64,000 bases of DNA from Chryseobacterium kimseyorum (GTDB lineage Bacteria > Bacteroidota > Bacteroidia > Flavobacteriales > Weeksellaceae), in assembly GCF_025971945.1 (NCBI RefSeq), contig NZ_JAPDHW010000008.1, forward strand, positions 141,334-205,333. Reading direction: 5' to 3'. This document shows, in pieces, positions 33,438-43,673 of this stretch (positions are counted from its first letter, which is position 1; each line of letters starts with the position of its first letter). The notes under the pieces are model-generated. The model was not told the DNA's origin, ran no database searches, and saw nothing but the letters and a program-made list of their open reading frames with translations. The translations under genes and the position numbers were made by a program.

Positions 33438-34481
33438 TTAAAACAACCTCAGCTGCTGCTCCCTGGTTCCTGTAAAACCATCGGTCGAAAGTTTTGGAAA
33501 TTCTTTTCCTTCAAAAAATTTCTTTTTACCGATTTTAAAAGTATTGTGAATCATTTCGGCTATATTTCCCTCACCTTTCTGTCTGTCAAAATATTTTTTT
33601 TCACCTAATTTCCCACCCCGCATTGATCGAATAAGGTTCAGAACTTTTTGCGCTCTGTTTGGAAAGGCATCTTCAATCCACTTTACAAAAACAGGTTCTA
33701 CGCTGTCATTCAGTCTCACCAAAGTATAGCCAAAACTCTGAGCTCCCGCATCAGCAATAGCTTTTAAAATTGCTAATGGCTCATTACTGTTCAATCCCGG
33801 AATAATTGGCGCTACCATAACATGAGTTGGAATTCCGCTTTGGGAAAGAACTTCTACAGCTTTCAGTTTATTGTGCGAAGAACTCGTTCGTGGCTCCATT
33901 TTTCTCCGTAACTCTTCGTTAATTGTGGGAATGCTTAATGAGACAGAAACGAGATTTTGTTCGGCCATCGGTTTAAGAATATCTAAATCTCTTAATACCA
34001 ACGCATTTTTTGTAAGAACATTCACAGGATGTCTGTAATCGAGACAAACCTGCAGCAGCTGCCTTGTAATCTCAAACTGTCTTTCTGCAGGCTGATAACA
34101 GTCTGTGTTTCCGGAAAGTAAAATTGGTTCAGGTTGGTAGCCTTTCTTTCTGAAAAATTTCTCCAGTAATTCAGGAGCATTTTTTTTGACCATAATTTTT
34201 CTTTCAAAATCAATTCCTGCACTGTAACCCCAATATTCATGCGTCGGTCTTGCAAAACAGTAGGAACATCCGTGCTCACAACCCTGATATGGATTCATAG
34301 AATATTGCATGGGCAGATCAGCGCTTTTTACTTGATTTACAATACTTTTCGGAAACACCTCTGTGAAGGAAGTTTTTATAAGTTCGAAATCTTCATCCTC
34401 AGGTTCAAAGGTAAACCGGTCGAAACGGTTAATTACATTTCGCTGTGCACCCTGTCCTTTTATGATATTTTCGTTCTGCAT
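33438..34481 (-). CDS. PA0069-family radical SAM protein
   Basis: 347 residues. The iron-sulfur motif is C68-x3-C72-x2-C75 (YQGCEHGCSYCFARP), followed by THEYWGYSAG, which is typical of the PA0069-type branch of radical SAM proteins (TIGR-style family name). SAM-binding glycine and the LSGNTDCYQPAE block are present. The reaction is unknown. The C-terminus ends with a REQQLRLF tail. Confidence 0.9.
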   Translation of the reverse strand: MQNENIIKGQGAQRNVINRFDRFTFEPEDEDFELIKTSFTEVFPKSIVNQVKSADLPMQYSMNPYQGCEHGCSYCFARPTHEYWGYSAGIDFERKIMVKKNAPELLEKFFRKKGYQPEPILLSGNTDCYQPAERQFEITRQLLQVCLDYRHPVNVLTKNALVLRDLDILKPMAEQNLVSVSLSIPTINEELRRKMEPRTSSSHNKLKAVEVLSQSGIPTHVMVAPIIPGLNSNEPLAILKAIADAGAQSFGYTLVRLNDSVEPVFVKWIEDAFPNRAQKVLNLIRSMRGGKLGEKKYFDRQKGEGNIAEMIHNTFKIGKKKFFEGKEFPKLSTDGFTGTREQQLRLF

Positions 34482-34547
34482 TTCTCATGTAAAATTATAC
34501 ACCTTTCACTGAAAAATAATGAGTTTTAAGATAAAAGTTTTCCACAA

Positions 34548-34584
34548 AAAAAATCCAACACCAAAAAATTGGATGCTGGATTTT
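34548..34584 (-). terminator. Terminator after the small His-rich membrane gene
   Basis: On the minus strand an imperfect stem (AAAATCCAGCATCC with GGTGTTGGATTTT, two mismatches) is followed by a T-run. It lies between the gene ending at 34620 and the radical SAM gene. Confidence 0.6.
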
Positions 34585-34619
34585 CTTTAAATTTATATCT
34601 TCTATTACTGATTCATATT

Positions 34620-34811
34620 TTATTTGAAAGCATAGAATTCTATTCCATGATCATCGTCTTCAGAATTTTTATCGAAGTGTCTGTGATGATCAGAATAATA
34701 TTCGCTATATCTCTTATGCTTCTTACTTAATATTTTTTTTACGCTTAAAAAGCTAAGCACCGCCAGGAGACCAACTCCTCCCGCAAGTAAAACTCCTACT
34801 TCTTTTTTCAT
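34620..34811 (-). CDS. Small His-rich membrane protein
   Basis: 63 residues from ATG 34811. One transmembrane helix (VGVLLAGGVGLLAVLSFL), then a basic stretch (KKILSKKHKRY) and a His/Asp/Glu-rich tail (HHRHFDKNSEDDDHG). No family recognised. The tail could bind a metal, but that is only a composition-based guess. Confidence 0.6.
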   Translation of the reverse strand: MKKEVGVLLAGGVGLLAVLSFLSVKKILSKKHKRYSEYYSDHHRHFDKNSEDDDHGIEFYAFK

Positions 34812-34984
34812 ATTTAGTATAATTTTGTAATGAGTTCTATCAAATAGTATACCTTTTTTCACTGCGTAATTATAAATTTCGTTAACATTTCATCTATTCT
34901 GTGCTACCACATTTGTAGCAGTCTCAGGTATGGTTTAAAAATTGTACTATTGTCATAAACTAACACTAAATAAAAATAATTATT

Positions 34985-35335
34985 ATGGAAAATCCAGACA
35001 ACAGGGACAGAATGACCACCCTAAGCCAGGTGATGGAAAGACTGAGAGAAAGAGGAATTCACAGAGAATTTAGAATGAACGAAGCCTGTGAAATGAAATA
35101 TGAAGATTCAGAAAAAAATTATCAGCCTGACGAACTGACTATTTTAAAAACTTACCGTTTTGAGGGAGACAGCAATCCGGATGACAGTGCTGTACTATAC
35201 GTACTCGAAGATAATTCAGGAAATAAAGGTATCATTATCGATTCTTATGGTGCAGAAAGCAACTATCCCGGCCATGAATTCGACACCTTCTTGAGAGACA
35301 TTCCTATCAATGAGAGTGATGAGTATAACTTTTAG
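34985..35335 (+). CDS. Conserved hypothetical protein
   Basis: 116 residues, soluble, acidic. Helical N-terminus (LSQVMERLRERGIHREFRM) followed by beta-rich part (LTILKTYRFEG, AVLYVLEDNSGNKGIIID). I recall the type as a conserved Flavobacteriia protein, sometimes mislabelled as a phosphoribosylpyrophosphate synthetase, which the sequence does not support. Convergent with the AsmA-like gene. Confidence 0.7.
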   Translation: MENPDNRDRMTTLSQVMERLRERGIHREFRMNEACEMKYEDSEKNYQPDELTILKTYRFEGDSNPDDSAVLYVLEDNSGNKGIIIDSYGAESNYPGHEFDTFLRDIPINESDEYNF

Positions 35336-35364
35336 ATTTATTCCATACAAATACAGTCCCGCAA

Positions 35365-38049
35365 CTACTTGGTTTCGGGATTTTCTTTTTTATTGAAAAC
35401 TTTTCTAAAGATTCCCTTCTTCTCCTTTGGCTTTTCCGCTGGTGATTTTTGATCAGAACTTACTGCTTTGGAAATATCTTTTTCAGCCTCTTTCACAGAT
35501 GCCTTTGCCTCATTTACAGTAGTTTTTACATCTCTCACTGCTTCCTTAGTTTTTTCAACGGTCTTTTTAGTTTTATCAACATCAATTCCGATAAGCGTTT
35601 TCTTCAGACCATCTTCAATCCCTTTCCAGAAAAGATTAAAGAATGATTTCGTGGGATCTCTTTCTACATCTTCCACAACAACTGACTCGGGAAATTTTCC
35701 GGAATCTGATTTCACGAAAATATTAACCACCGCGCTCAAAACCCCTTTTTTCTTCTTACTGTCTTTATCTAATATGGAGACCTTTAAATCTTTATGTTTA
35801 ATATTAAAAGTTCCGCCAATCCCTTTAGGATTTCCCTTAAAATTAAACAGCATCTCCTGAATCGTTCCCGTCGCTGTAACACTCATGTACGGAACCACAA
35901 AAGCATTCAGCGCAACCGCCGGAATATTGTTAAGCTTTCCCGCAATAGTAAAACGGTCACTTTGATCTGCCGTATTGAAGCCCCAATTGACAGAAAGCAG
36001 CGAAGTTTCCATAAAAGTACAGTTGATTTTAATATCAACCTGGGTAGGTTTGCCTTTCATTTTGGCAGAATTCAGGTTTTTAACGTTCATATTAAAATTA
36101 GTAAACGTCAGTTTTCCTGGACCGCTGCTCTTCGGCGTATCTTCTTCATATTCTAAAACTGAATTTTTCAGCTGAAGCTGATCGATAAACATTGGAAGTT
36201 TTATCGTCCTTAAAAGTCTTGAGTATAACAATTTTTCTTTAGGATCGTCAGCCGGAATTTTACTTCTGAAAATATTGGCATTGGCAGATAAAACAGATAC
36301 ATTCGTTGCATGAAGAAATTGATTATCTGAGAAAAAATCCCACTCTCCCACTACATTAACCTGATTCGCTTTGAGATCATATAAATCGCTTTCCACCGGA
36401 ATCATTCTGATAAACTGCGCTCTTGAAACAAGAGGTTTCATGGCAAACTGATCCAGTTTTATTTTGTTTTTACCGACTGACAACGCGGCTACGGTCATAT
36501 TGTAAAATTTCGTTCTGTATGCAAAATTTCTGGTGGTCAGGTTATAATCTTTCACTTTAACCGCCAAACCTCCATTTTTTGGTTTCTCGGTGAGTTCAAT
36601 ATCTTTTATTGTTGCATTCAGATTTTGAAATTGCAGAGGCTGATTTTTTGAATCATACGTCAAATTAGAATTTTTCAAAGTAACATTTCTGACCAATACT
36701 GGAAACTGTATTCCGTTAAAATTTGATTTCTTTGTAGATTTTATGGTTCCTGCTGTGACTGTTCCGTTAACCTGATTTACCAGGACGTCTTTTACATCCA
36801 GATTGAGTTTTTTGTCTACAATTTCCCATTTATTAATATTAAAAACAATTTGATTGGCTGTAAGGTTCATTGTTGTTTTCCCAGAGCCAACCTGCTTAGG
36901 AATCACCGAAATGTTTCTGATATCGCCTTTCTTGGGACTCAAAGAAAAAGTGCCAATATTCATGTCCTGATGATTGGAAAACTGAATGTCTTTTCCTGAA
37001 AAGCTGAAATCTTTATACCGTAAAGGAATCATTTCCGCAGAAGTCTCTTTGTTAAATTCAATATTTTTGATATTTAGATTGACATCTTTAGCAAATAGCA
37101 TTTTGTTTCCATCTGGCTTATTAACCTGAATAAGTGCATTATTCAATTTAAAATTGCCTAAATTTAATTCAAAATTAAGCGGTTTTTTAACTTTATCAGG
37201 AATGGCATCGGTTGTATAAATTAAAATATTGGGATTCTGAAAACTTGCATTGGTCAAAGAAACTGTATTATCCTTCAAAACAACATCTCTAAAATCAATC
37301 TTCTGTATTGAAGCCGTGATCAGTTGCTTTTTCTTTGGATAGGTCTTTTTAAAATTGTCAAAATCAATGATGGGCGCCAGGTGAAGATTGTTGACAGAAA
37401 CCTGTCCATTGGCAGTTGTAATTTTTTGAACCTTTAAAGTATAAATTTCATCAGGCTGAAAGAAAATATCTTTTCCTTTAATGCTGTAGTGATCGAATGT
37501 AACAGGAAGTTTGTTTTCCACAGTGTCTTCCGTTAACTGAAGGTTTTCGACCATCAGATCCAAATCATTTACACCTAAAAGTTTTTGCTTGGTATGTTTA
37601 AAAACCTGAATGGTTCCGTTGTTGATTCTGATATTTTCAAAGCTTACCGGATTTGTTTTCTTATCCTTTTTTTTGTCTTTAGGTTTTGCTAAAACAATAT
37701 TCAAATTGGGTTTTGCCAGATAAATATCTGATGTACTGATTGTTTTATTGAAAACCGCATCATAAATCCCAAAACGGCTTACTTTCAAAGTATCAATTGT
37801 CCCTTGAAAACCCATCACATTAACATTCTGAGGATTTTTATTATTGACCGTAATACCAGTTGCAAAAATATTTCCGGTTCCTAAATCAACTCCCAAAGAT
37901 TTGTAGGAAATCTGATAGTCTGTATTTTTTTTAATATAATCAGGAAGCTGGGTTTTGAGCCAGATATTGATTGCTAAGTTGGCAATCAGAATAAGCCCGA
38001 AAAAAATTCCAAGACCTATTAAAAGCTTTCTAACCCAGGGTTTTTTCAT
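35365..38049 (-). CDS. AsmA-like / DUF748-type inner-membrane protein
   Basis: 894 residues: one N-terminal membrane anchor (about 9-30) followed by long, repetitive beta-strand-rich sequence of the AsmA/VPS13-like bridge type, with repeated blocks such as IRINNGTIQVF, LNIKNIEFNKE and VTLKNSNLTYDSK. The last 100 or so residues form a Lys/Glu/Ala coiled coil (VEKTKEAVRDVKTT, SVKEAEKDISK). Proteins of this kind are thought to move or buffer lipids across the periplasm; here that is inference from architecture. Downstream of the DUF2797 gene by 14 bases. Confidence 0.75.
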   Translation of the reverse strand: MKKPWVRKLLIGLGIFFGLILIANLAINIWLKTQLPDYIKKNTDYQISYKSLGVDLGTGNIFATGITVNNKNPQNVNVMGFQGTIDTLKVSRFGIYDAVFNKTISTSDIYLAKPNLNIVLAKPKDKKKDKKTNPVSFENIRINNGTIQVFKHTKQKLLGVNDLDLMVENLQLTEDTVENKLPVTFDHYSIKGKDIFFQPDEIYTLKVQKITTANGQVSVNNLHLAPIIDFDNFKKTYPKKKQLITASIQKIDFRDVVLKDNTVSLTNASFQNPNILIYTTDAIPDKVKKPLNFELNLGNFKLNNALIQVNKPDGNKMLFAKDVNLNIKNIEFNKETSAEMIPLRYKDFSFSGKDIQFSNHQDMNIGTFSLSPKKGDIRNISVIPKQVGSGKTTMNLTANQIVFNINKWEIVDKKLNLDVKDVLVNQVNGTVTAGTIKSTKKSNFNGIQFPVLVRNVTLKNSNLTYDSKNQPLQFQNLNATIKDIELTEKPKNGGLAVKVKDYNLTTRNFAYRTKFYNMTVAALSVGKNKIKLDQFAMKPLVSRAQFIRMIPVESDLYDLKANQVNVVGEWDFFSDNQFLHATNVSVLSANANIFRSKIPADDPKEKLLYSRLLRTIKLPMFIDQLQLKNSVLEYEEDTPKSSGPGKLTFTNFNMNVKNLNSAKMKGKPTQVDIKINCTFMETSLLSVNWGFNTADQSDRFTIAGKLNNIPAVALNAFVVPYMSVTATGTIQEMLFNFKGNPKGIGGTFNIKHKDLKVSILDKDSKKKKGVLSAVVNIFVKSDSGKFPESVVVEDVERDPTKSFFNLFWKGIEDGLKKTLIGIDVDKTKKTVEKTKEAVRDVKTTVNEAKASVKEAEKDISKAVSSDQKSPAEKPKEKKGIFRKVFNKKENPETK

Positions 38050-38063
38050 TTTTAATTTTTATA

Positions 38064-38861
38064 TTATTTCCTTACATCGAGCTCAATCACATAACCTTCA
38101 TGCCCTCTCACATTTATAAAATTTCCACCTTCAAACGCTAAATACTGACCTTTAATTCCAACAAGTCTACCTGTAAAATCAGGCTTTTTATCTAAAGTAA
38201 AAGAAGTTACTTTTTCCGGCTTTGAAAACGGATAATCAAACTTCCACATATCTTCTCCTTCCGAATAGAATTTCTGGAAGTCCTCAGGGAAATATTCTCT
38301 TATTTTCTGCTGGAAATCCGCCAAATCTACCTCATCTTCAAAATCATCCTGCAGCATTTTTCTCCAGTTGGTTTTGTCGGCAAGATGTTCTTTTAAAGCA
38401 ACTTCTATCATTCCCGCCTCGTAGCGGTTTTCAGTTCGCGCAATCGGTAAAGCAAATGTTGCGCCCTGATCAATCCATCGTGTCGGAATCTGTGTATTTC
38501 TTGTCACCCCTACTTTCACATCACCCGTGTATGCAAGATATACGGTATGCGGCTGCAATTGGATTTGTTTTTCCACATCAAGATCCCGCTCCACAATTCC
38601 CAAATGAGCAGTAGAAAGCTCCGGACGAATTATCGTATCACTGGCGTAAGGACTTTCAAAAAAACAGCTTTTGCAGAAGCCCATGCGGTAAATTGTTTTA
38701 TCTAATCCACAATGTACACATTGATAACCTGTATGCTTAATGCTCAATTCTTTTCCCAACAATTCATTCATATGAATTAAATCTCCTGAAAGATTGAGAT
38801 AATATTGAATAGGCTGATCATTAAAACTCGTCATTTTTAAAATTTGTCCCTGAAACTGCAT
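38064..38861 (-). CDS. DUF2797 zinc-ribbon protein
   Basis: 265 residues. A Cys4 zinc ribbon (C48-x2-C51 ... C63-x2-C66; CVHCGL and GFCKSC) is followed by the family block HTVYLAYTGDVKVGVTR, then PTRWIDQGA. The family has a GIY-YIG-like nuclease fold signature reported by domain databases, but activity is not shown by this sequence. It is upstream of the AsmA-like gene in a two-gene unit. Confidence 0.85.
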   Translation of the reverse strand: MQFQGQILKMTSFNDQPIQYYLNLSGDLIHMNELLGKELSIKHTGYQCVHCGLDKTIYRMGFCKSCFFESPYASDTIIRPELSTAHLGIVERDLDVEKQIQLQPHTVYLAYTGDVKVGVTRNTQIPTRWIDQGATFALPIARTENRYEAGMIEVALKEHLADKTNWRKMLQDDFEDEVDLADFQQKIREYFPEDFQKFYSEGEDMWKFDYPFSKPEKVTSFTLDKKPDFTGRLVGIKGQYLAFEGGNFINVRGHEGYVIELDVRK

Positions 38862-38925
38862 AATATGATTGTATTACTTTTGAGAAGTAAATGTAATCAA
38901 ATAATATTTTCAAAACTTAAATTAA

Positions 38926-38933
38926 TACTTTTG
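38926..38933 (+). promoter_or_regulatory. Candidate -7 box for the epimerase gene
   Basis: TACTTTTG matches TAnnTTTG, 20 bases before the epimerase start. Confidence 0.5.
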
Positions 38934-38952
38934 CAATACTAAAAACTCAACG

Positions 38953-39975
38953 ATGACATATCTCGTAACAGGAGGAAGCGGATTTATTGGTTCTCACTTG
39001 GTGGAAGAATTACTTAAACACGGACATTCTGTCATAAACATTGACAATTTTGATGATTTCTATGATTATAAAGTTAAGATTAAAAATACTTTAGATTCAG
39101 TTGGAAAAAATATTGATTTTGAATTTTCCGACAAGCAGAACGATATTGAAAATTTGATCTCCATTTCAAAATCAGAACGTTACACGTTATATTATCAGGA
39201 TATCAGAGATAAAAAAGGACTGGAAGCAATATTGAACAATCATCACATTGATCTTATAATCCATTTAGCCGCACTTGCAGGAGTGAGACCTTCTATTGAG
39301 AGACCTTTAGAATACGAGGAAGTTAACGTTCGCGGAACGATGAATCTCTGGGAACTCTGCAATCAGTTTGGAATTAAAAAATTCGTCTGTGCGTCGTCAT
39401 CCAGTGTATATGGCAATAATGAGAAAATTCCGTTTTCAGAATCAGACAATGTAGATCAACCCATTTCACCGTATGCTGCGACCAAAAAATGTGGTGAGAT
39501 CTTAGGTCATGTGTATCACAGTCTTTATGATATAGATATGATTCAGCTGAGATTTTTCACTGTGTACGGACCTAGACAAAGACCTGATTTAGCGATACAT
39601 AAATTCACGAAATTAATATCCGAAGATCAGGAAATACCTTTCTACGGTGACGGAGACACAGCAAGAGACTATACCTATATTGACGACATCATTGATGGAA
39701 TTTTGAAATCAATTCACTATTTAGAAAATAATTCAAAGATTTATGAAATTATAAATCTCGGTGAAAGCGAAGTCATTAATCTTTCTGAAATGTTGTCAGT
39801 TATTGAAAAAAATCTTGACAAAATTGCCACAAAAAAAATACTGCCACTACAACAGGGCGACGTGCAGAAAACCAACGCTGACATTACAAAAGCGCGAAAT
39901 TTAATCGGGTACAAACCAACCACAAACTTCCAAAATGGCACAAAAAAATTTGTGGAATGGTTTTTGAGAAAATGA
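38953..39975 (+). CDS. NAD-dependent sugar-nucleotide epimerase (UDP-glucuronate 4-epimerase-like)
   Basis: 340 residues of the extended SDR family. The NAD motif GGSGFIGS starts at residue 7, and the catalytic Y174-x3-K178 (YAATKK) and Ser/Thr (SSSSVYG) are present. The insert of about 40 residues after the first strand-helix and the IDNFDDFYD, FFTVYGPRQRPD blocks resemble UDP-glucuronate epimerases. No other sugar-nucleotide genes are adjacent, so the polymer it feeds is not evident. Confidence 0.85.
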   Translation: MTYLVTGGSGFIGSHLVEELLKHGHSVINIDNFDDFYDYKVKIKNTLDSVGKNIDFEFSDKQNDIENLISISKSERYTLYYQDIRDKKGLEAILNNHHIDLIIHLAALAGVRPSIERPLEYEEVNVRGTMNLWELCNQFGIKKFVCASSSSVYGNNEKIPFSESDNVDQPISPYAATKKCGEILGHVYHSLYDIDMIQLRFFTVYGPRQRPDLAIHKFTKLISEDQEIPFYGDGDTARDYTYIDDIIDGILKSIHYLENNSKIYEIINLGESEVINLSEMLSVIEKNLDKIATKKILPLQQGDVQKTNADITKARNLIGYKPTTNFQNGTKKFVEWFLRK

Positions 39976-40089
39976 CATCAATCTACCGCAATAACGCTTA
40001 CTGAAGCATTTGCAGTAAACATAGACGAAATTTAATAAAAGAATTGAAAATCAAGTCATAAAAAAAGTTTATAATATAACCTATTTTTA

Positions 40090-40097
40090 TACTTTTG
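40090..40097 (+). promoter_or_regulatory. Candidate -7 box for the DUF2795 gene
   Basis: TACTTTTG, 17 bases before the start codon. Confidence 0.5.
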
Positions 40098-40113
40098 CAA
40101 AAAATAATAAATT

Positions 40114-40335
40114 ATGTACTGGACATTAGAATTAGCTTCATACTTAAGCGACGCACCTTGGCCGATGACAAAGGCAGAACTTATCGACTACGCAATCAGA
40201 ACTGGTGCACCAATGGAAGTTGTAGAAAACCTTCAGGCTATTGAAGACGAAGGTGAAGTATATGACGCTATTGATGAAATCTGGAGCGACTATCCTACCG
40301 ACGAAGATTATCTTTGGAACGAGGACGAATACTAA
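40114..40335 (+). CDS. DUF2795 domain protein
   Basis: 73 residues with the DUF2795 core: YLSDAPWPMTKAELIDYA, then GAPMEVVENLQAIEDEGEVYDAIDEIW, and a very acidic tail (DYPTDEDYLWNEDEY). It resembles a small helical DNA-associated domain in other bacteria; the role is unknown. Just upstream of secA but separated by 114 bases. Confidence 0.88.
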   Translation: MYWTLELASYLSDAPWPMTKAELIDYAIRTGAPMEVVENLQAIEDEGEVYDAIDEIWSDYPTDEDYLWNEDEY

Positions 40336-40449
40336 TAAAAGCATTAGGCTTTAGGCAACACGCTTAAAGCTTTTTCAATAATAACATACACCATCGAGTG
40401 TAATTTTAATATGCTTGAAACCTGAGGTTTTGAGCTTAAAACAAATTCT

Positions 40450-43400
40450 ATGAGTTTTTTAAATAAAGTTCTTAAAGGGTTTTTGGGAGACAAAAAAGCG
40501 CAGGACCTTAAGGAAGTAAAAAAAGTTGTAACCAAAATCAAAGCTGTTGAACCAAACATCGGAGAATTATCTGATGACGGTTTGAGAGAAAAGACCGCTG
40601 AATTTAAATCTAAAATTAAAGAGGCGACCAGTACGATTACAACTCAGATAGAACAAATTAAAGAGCAGATCAAAAACTCAAAAAATGTTGATGAGAAAGA
40701 AGCTCTATTCTCTAAGATAGAAGCTTTGAAAAAAGATTCTTACGAGATTGAAGAAAAAGTTCTACTTCAGGTTCTTCCGGAAGCTTTTGCGTTGATCAAA
40801 GAAACGTCAAGAAGATGGGCTCAAAACGGAGAAATCCGTGTGACAGCTACAGCTTGGGACAAAGAACTTGCTGCAACTAAAGATTTCGTTGAAATTCAGG
40901 GAAATGAAGCAGTTTGGAAAAACTCATGGGACGCTGCAGGAACACATGTAAATTGGGACATGGTACATTATGACACTCAGTTTATTGGTGGTGTCATTCT
41001 ACACAGCGGTAAAATTGCCGAAATGGCAACCGGTGAAGGTAAAACTTTGGTAGGAACACTTCCAATTTACCTGAACGCACTTCCTGAAAGAGGGGTACAC
41101 GTGGTAACGGTGAATGACTATTTGGCAAAACGTGACTCGGCGTGGATGGGACCATTGTACCAATTCCACGGAATGTCTATTGACTGTATCGATAATCACC
41201 AGCCTAACTCAGACGGAAGAAGAAAGGCATACAACTCAGACATTACATACGGAACCAATAATGAATTCGGTTTCGATTATTTGAGAGATAATATGGTGGC
41301 TTCACCTACAGAATTGGTGCAGAGAGAATTAAACTTTGCCATTGTGGATGAGGTTGACTCTGTATTGGTGGATGATGCAAGAACGCCATTGATTATTTCA
41401 GGTCCGGTTCCTCAGGGAGACAGACAGGAATTTGATGTTCTTAAACCTTCTATCGACAGAATTGTTGAAGTTCAGAAAAAAACAGTTTCTGGAATCTTTA
41501 ATGAAGCTAAAAAATTAATCGCTGCCGGAAATACTAAAGAAGGCGGATTCAAATTACTTCAGGCTTACAGAGGTTTACCAAAAAACAGACAGTTAATTAA
41601 ATTCTTATCTGAAAGCGGAAACAGAGCATTACTACAGAAAGTGGAAGCTCAGTATATGCAGGATAACAACCGTGATATGCCAATCGTTGATAAAGATTTA
41701 TATTTCGTTATCGAAGAGAAAAACAATCAGGTTGATTTGACGGATAAAGGCGTTGAATACATGTCTCAAGGAAACTCAGACAACAATTTCTTCGTACTTC
41801 CGGATATCGGGACTGAAATCGCAGAAGTTGAAGCTAAAAATTTATCTAAAGAAGAAGAATTTGAAGCTAAAGAAAAACTGTTCTCTGATTTTGCTGAAAA
41901 ATCTGAGCGTGTTCATACAATGAGTCAACTATTAAAAGCGTATACATTGTTTGAAAAAGATGATGAATATGTTGTCATTGATGGCGAAGTGAAAATCGTT
42001 GATGAGCAGACAGGTCGTATCATGGAAGGAAGACGTTACTCAGACGGTCTTCACCAGGCAATTGAAGCTAAAGAAAGCGTAAAAATCGAAGCAGCTACAC
42101 AGACTTTTGCTACCGTTACTCTTCAGAACTACTTCCGTATGTACAACAAACTTGCGGGAATGACGGGTACTGCAGAAACTGAAGCTGGAGAACTTTGGCA
42201 GATTTACAAATTAGACGTTGTGGTAATTCCTACCAACCGTCCGATTCAAAGACATGACAGACAGGATTTGGTTTTCAAAACCAACAGAGAAAAATATAAC
42301 GCTGTAATTGAAGAAATTGAGAACTTAACATCTGCGGGAAGACCAGTATTGGTAGGTACGACTTCTGTTGAGATTTCACAATTGCTTTCAAAAGCGCTTC
42401 AGTTAAGAAAAATTCAGCACCAGGTGTTGAATGCGAAACTTCACAAGAAAGAAGCGGAAATCGTTGCCGGAGCGGGTCAGCCAGGAGTTGTAACCATTGC
42501 AACCAACATGGCAGGTCGTGGTACCGATATTAAGCTTACTAAAGAAGTAAAAGAGTCAGGTGGTTTAGCGATCATCGGAACAGAAAGACACGATTCAAGA
42601 CGTGTTGACAGACAGTTGAGAGGTAGAGCGGGACGTCAGGGAGATCCTGGTAGTTCACAGTTCTATGTTTCTTTAGAAGATAACTTAATGCGTTTATTCG
42701 GGTCTGAAAGAATTGCTAAAATGATGGACAGAATGGGTCATAAAGATGGCGAAGTAATTCAGCATTCTATGATTTCTAAATCTATCGAAAGAGCTCAGAA
42801 AAAAGTGGAAGAAAACAACTTCGGAACAAGAAAGAGACTTCTTGAGTACGATGATGTAATGAACAAACAGCGTGACGTAATCTACAAGAGAAGAAAGAAT
42901 GCATTATTCGGAGATCACCTGAAGTATGATATCACCAATATGATTTTTGATGTTGCCAATTCTATTGTAGCGAAAGGAAAAGCAACTGGAAACTATAAAG
43001 ATTTTGAATTCGAAGTCATTAAAAACTTCACAATGGAATCTCCGGTTTCTGAAAATGATTTTAAATCTAAACAGATTCCTGAACTTACAGATCTTCTTTT
43101 TAAAGCAGCTCAGGCTGACTATGACATGAAGCTGAATCTTCTGAAAGAAAAATCATTCCCGATTATTGAGAATGTTTATCAGAACCAGGGCTCAATGTTT
43201 AAAATGATTCAGGTTCCTTTCACAGACGGAGTTAAAACTTTAACCATCGTTACCGATCTGAAAGAAGCTCACGACACGAACTGTGACAGTTTGATCAATG
43301 ATTTCGAGAAGAATATAACATTATCAATCATCGATGAGAACTGGAAACTTCACCTTCGTGAAATGGATGATTTAAGAAAATCTTCTCAGGGTGCTGTTTA

Positions 43401-43521
43401 CGAACAGAAAGATCCATTGGTAATCTACAAGCAGGAATCTTTCCACTTGTTTAGCGAAATGGTAGACAAAATGAATAAAGAAATTATTTCATTCTTGTAC
43501 AGAGGAGAAATTCCTGCATAA
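40450..43521 (+). CDS. secA: Protein translocase ATPase SecA
   Basis: 1023 residues. Motor motifs are clear: Walker A region [57 protein letters not shown] and [13 protein letters not shown]. It pushes preproteins through SecYEG. An N-terminal insertion of about 80 lysine/glutamate-rich residues and a linker near 330-430 are longer than in E. coli. The C-terminus ends FLYRGEIPA without the Cys-rich zinc SEC-C tail. A terminator follows. Confidence 0.98.
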   Translation: MSFLNKVLKGFLGDKKAQDLKEVKKVVTKIKAVEPNIGELSDDGLREKTAEFKSKIKEATSTITTQIEQIKEQIKNSKNVDEKEALFSKIEALKKDSYEIEEKVLLQVLPEAFALIKETSRRWAQNGEIRVTATAWDKELAATKDFVEIQGNEAVWKNSWDAAGTHVNWDMVHYDTQFIGGVILHSGKIAEMATGEGKTLVGTLPIYLNALPERGVHVVTVNDYLAKRDSAWMGPLYQFHGMSIDCIDNHQPNSDGRRKAYNSDITYGTNNEFGFDYLRDNMVASPTELVQRELNFAIVDEVDSVLVDDARTPLIISGPVPQGDRQEFDVLKPSIDRIVEVQKKTVSGIFNEAKKLIAAGNTKEGGFKLLQAYRGLPKNRQLIKFLSESGNRALLQKVEAQYMQDNNRDMPIVDKDLYFVIEEKNNQVDLTDKGVEYMSQGNSDNNFFVLPDIGTEIAEVEAKNLSKEEEFEAKEKLFSDFAEKSERVHTMSQLLKAYTLFEKDDEYVVIDGEVKIVDEQTGRIMEGRRYSDGLHQAIEAKESVKIEAATQTFATVTLQNYFRMYNKLAGMTGTAETEAGELWQIYKLDVVVIPTNRPIQRHDRQDLVFKTNREKYNAVIEEIENLTSAGRPVLVGTTSVEISQLLSKALQLRKIQHQVLNAKLHKKEAEIVAGAGQPGVVTIATNMAGRGTDIKLTKEVKESGGLAIIGTERHDSRRVDRQLRGRAGRQGDPGSSQFYVSLEDNLMRLFGSERIAKMMDRMGHKDGEVIQHSMISKSIERAQKKVEENNFGTRKRLLEYDDVMNKQRDVIYKRRKNALFGDHLKYDITNMIFDVANSIVAKGKATGNYKDFEFEVIKNFTMESPVSENDFKSKQIPELTDLLFKAAQADYDMKLNLLKEKSFPIIENVYQNQGSMFKMIQVPFTDGVKTLTIVTDLKEAHDTNCDSLINDFEKNITLSIIDENWKLHLREMDDLRKSSQGAVYEQKDPLVIYKQESFHLFSEMVDKMNKEIISFLYRGEIPA

Positions 43522-43540
43522 GAAATATTACAGATATGAT

Positions 43541-43570
43541 AAAAAACCGCTTCTTTTGGAGCGGTTTTTT
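43541..43570 (+). terminator. Terminator after secA
   Basis: A-run and CCGCT pair with AGCGG and a T-run over a short loop, beginning 20 bases after the stop. Confidence 0.85.
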
Positions 43571-43628
43571 TGTTATTCATTGAATAGTACTTTGGCAATA
43601 ACATGACAAATGTCAATTTTAGCGTTTT

Positions 43629-43644
43629 ATTTAGAATAATTAAA
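43629..43644. promoter_or_regulatory. Possible iron-responsive element before the receptor
   Basis: ATTTAGAATAATTAAA ends five bases before the -7 box TATATTTG (43650-43657). Its left half recurs near the PepSY promoter (ATTTAATCTAAAT, complement). An iron repressor binding here is plausible, not shown. Confidence 0.4.
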
Positions 43645-43649
43645 AACAA

Positions 43650-43657
43650 TATATTTG
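43650..43657 (+). promoter_or_regulatory. Candidate -7 box for the siderophore receptor gene
   Basis: TATATTTG, a TAnnTTTG match, 16 bases before the start codon. Confidence 0.55.
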
Positions 43658-43673
43658 CAAAAAATTATTCTTC

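Noticed and set aside
40450-43521. Missing SEC-C zinc tail of SecA as a truncation.
   Set aside because: The frame ends cleanly before a terminator, and many SecA proteins lack this tail, so this is a natural variant.
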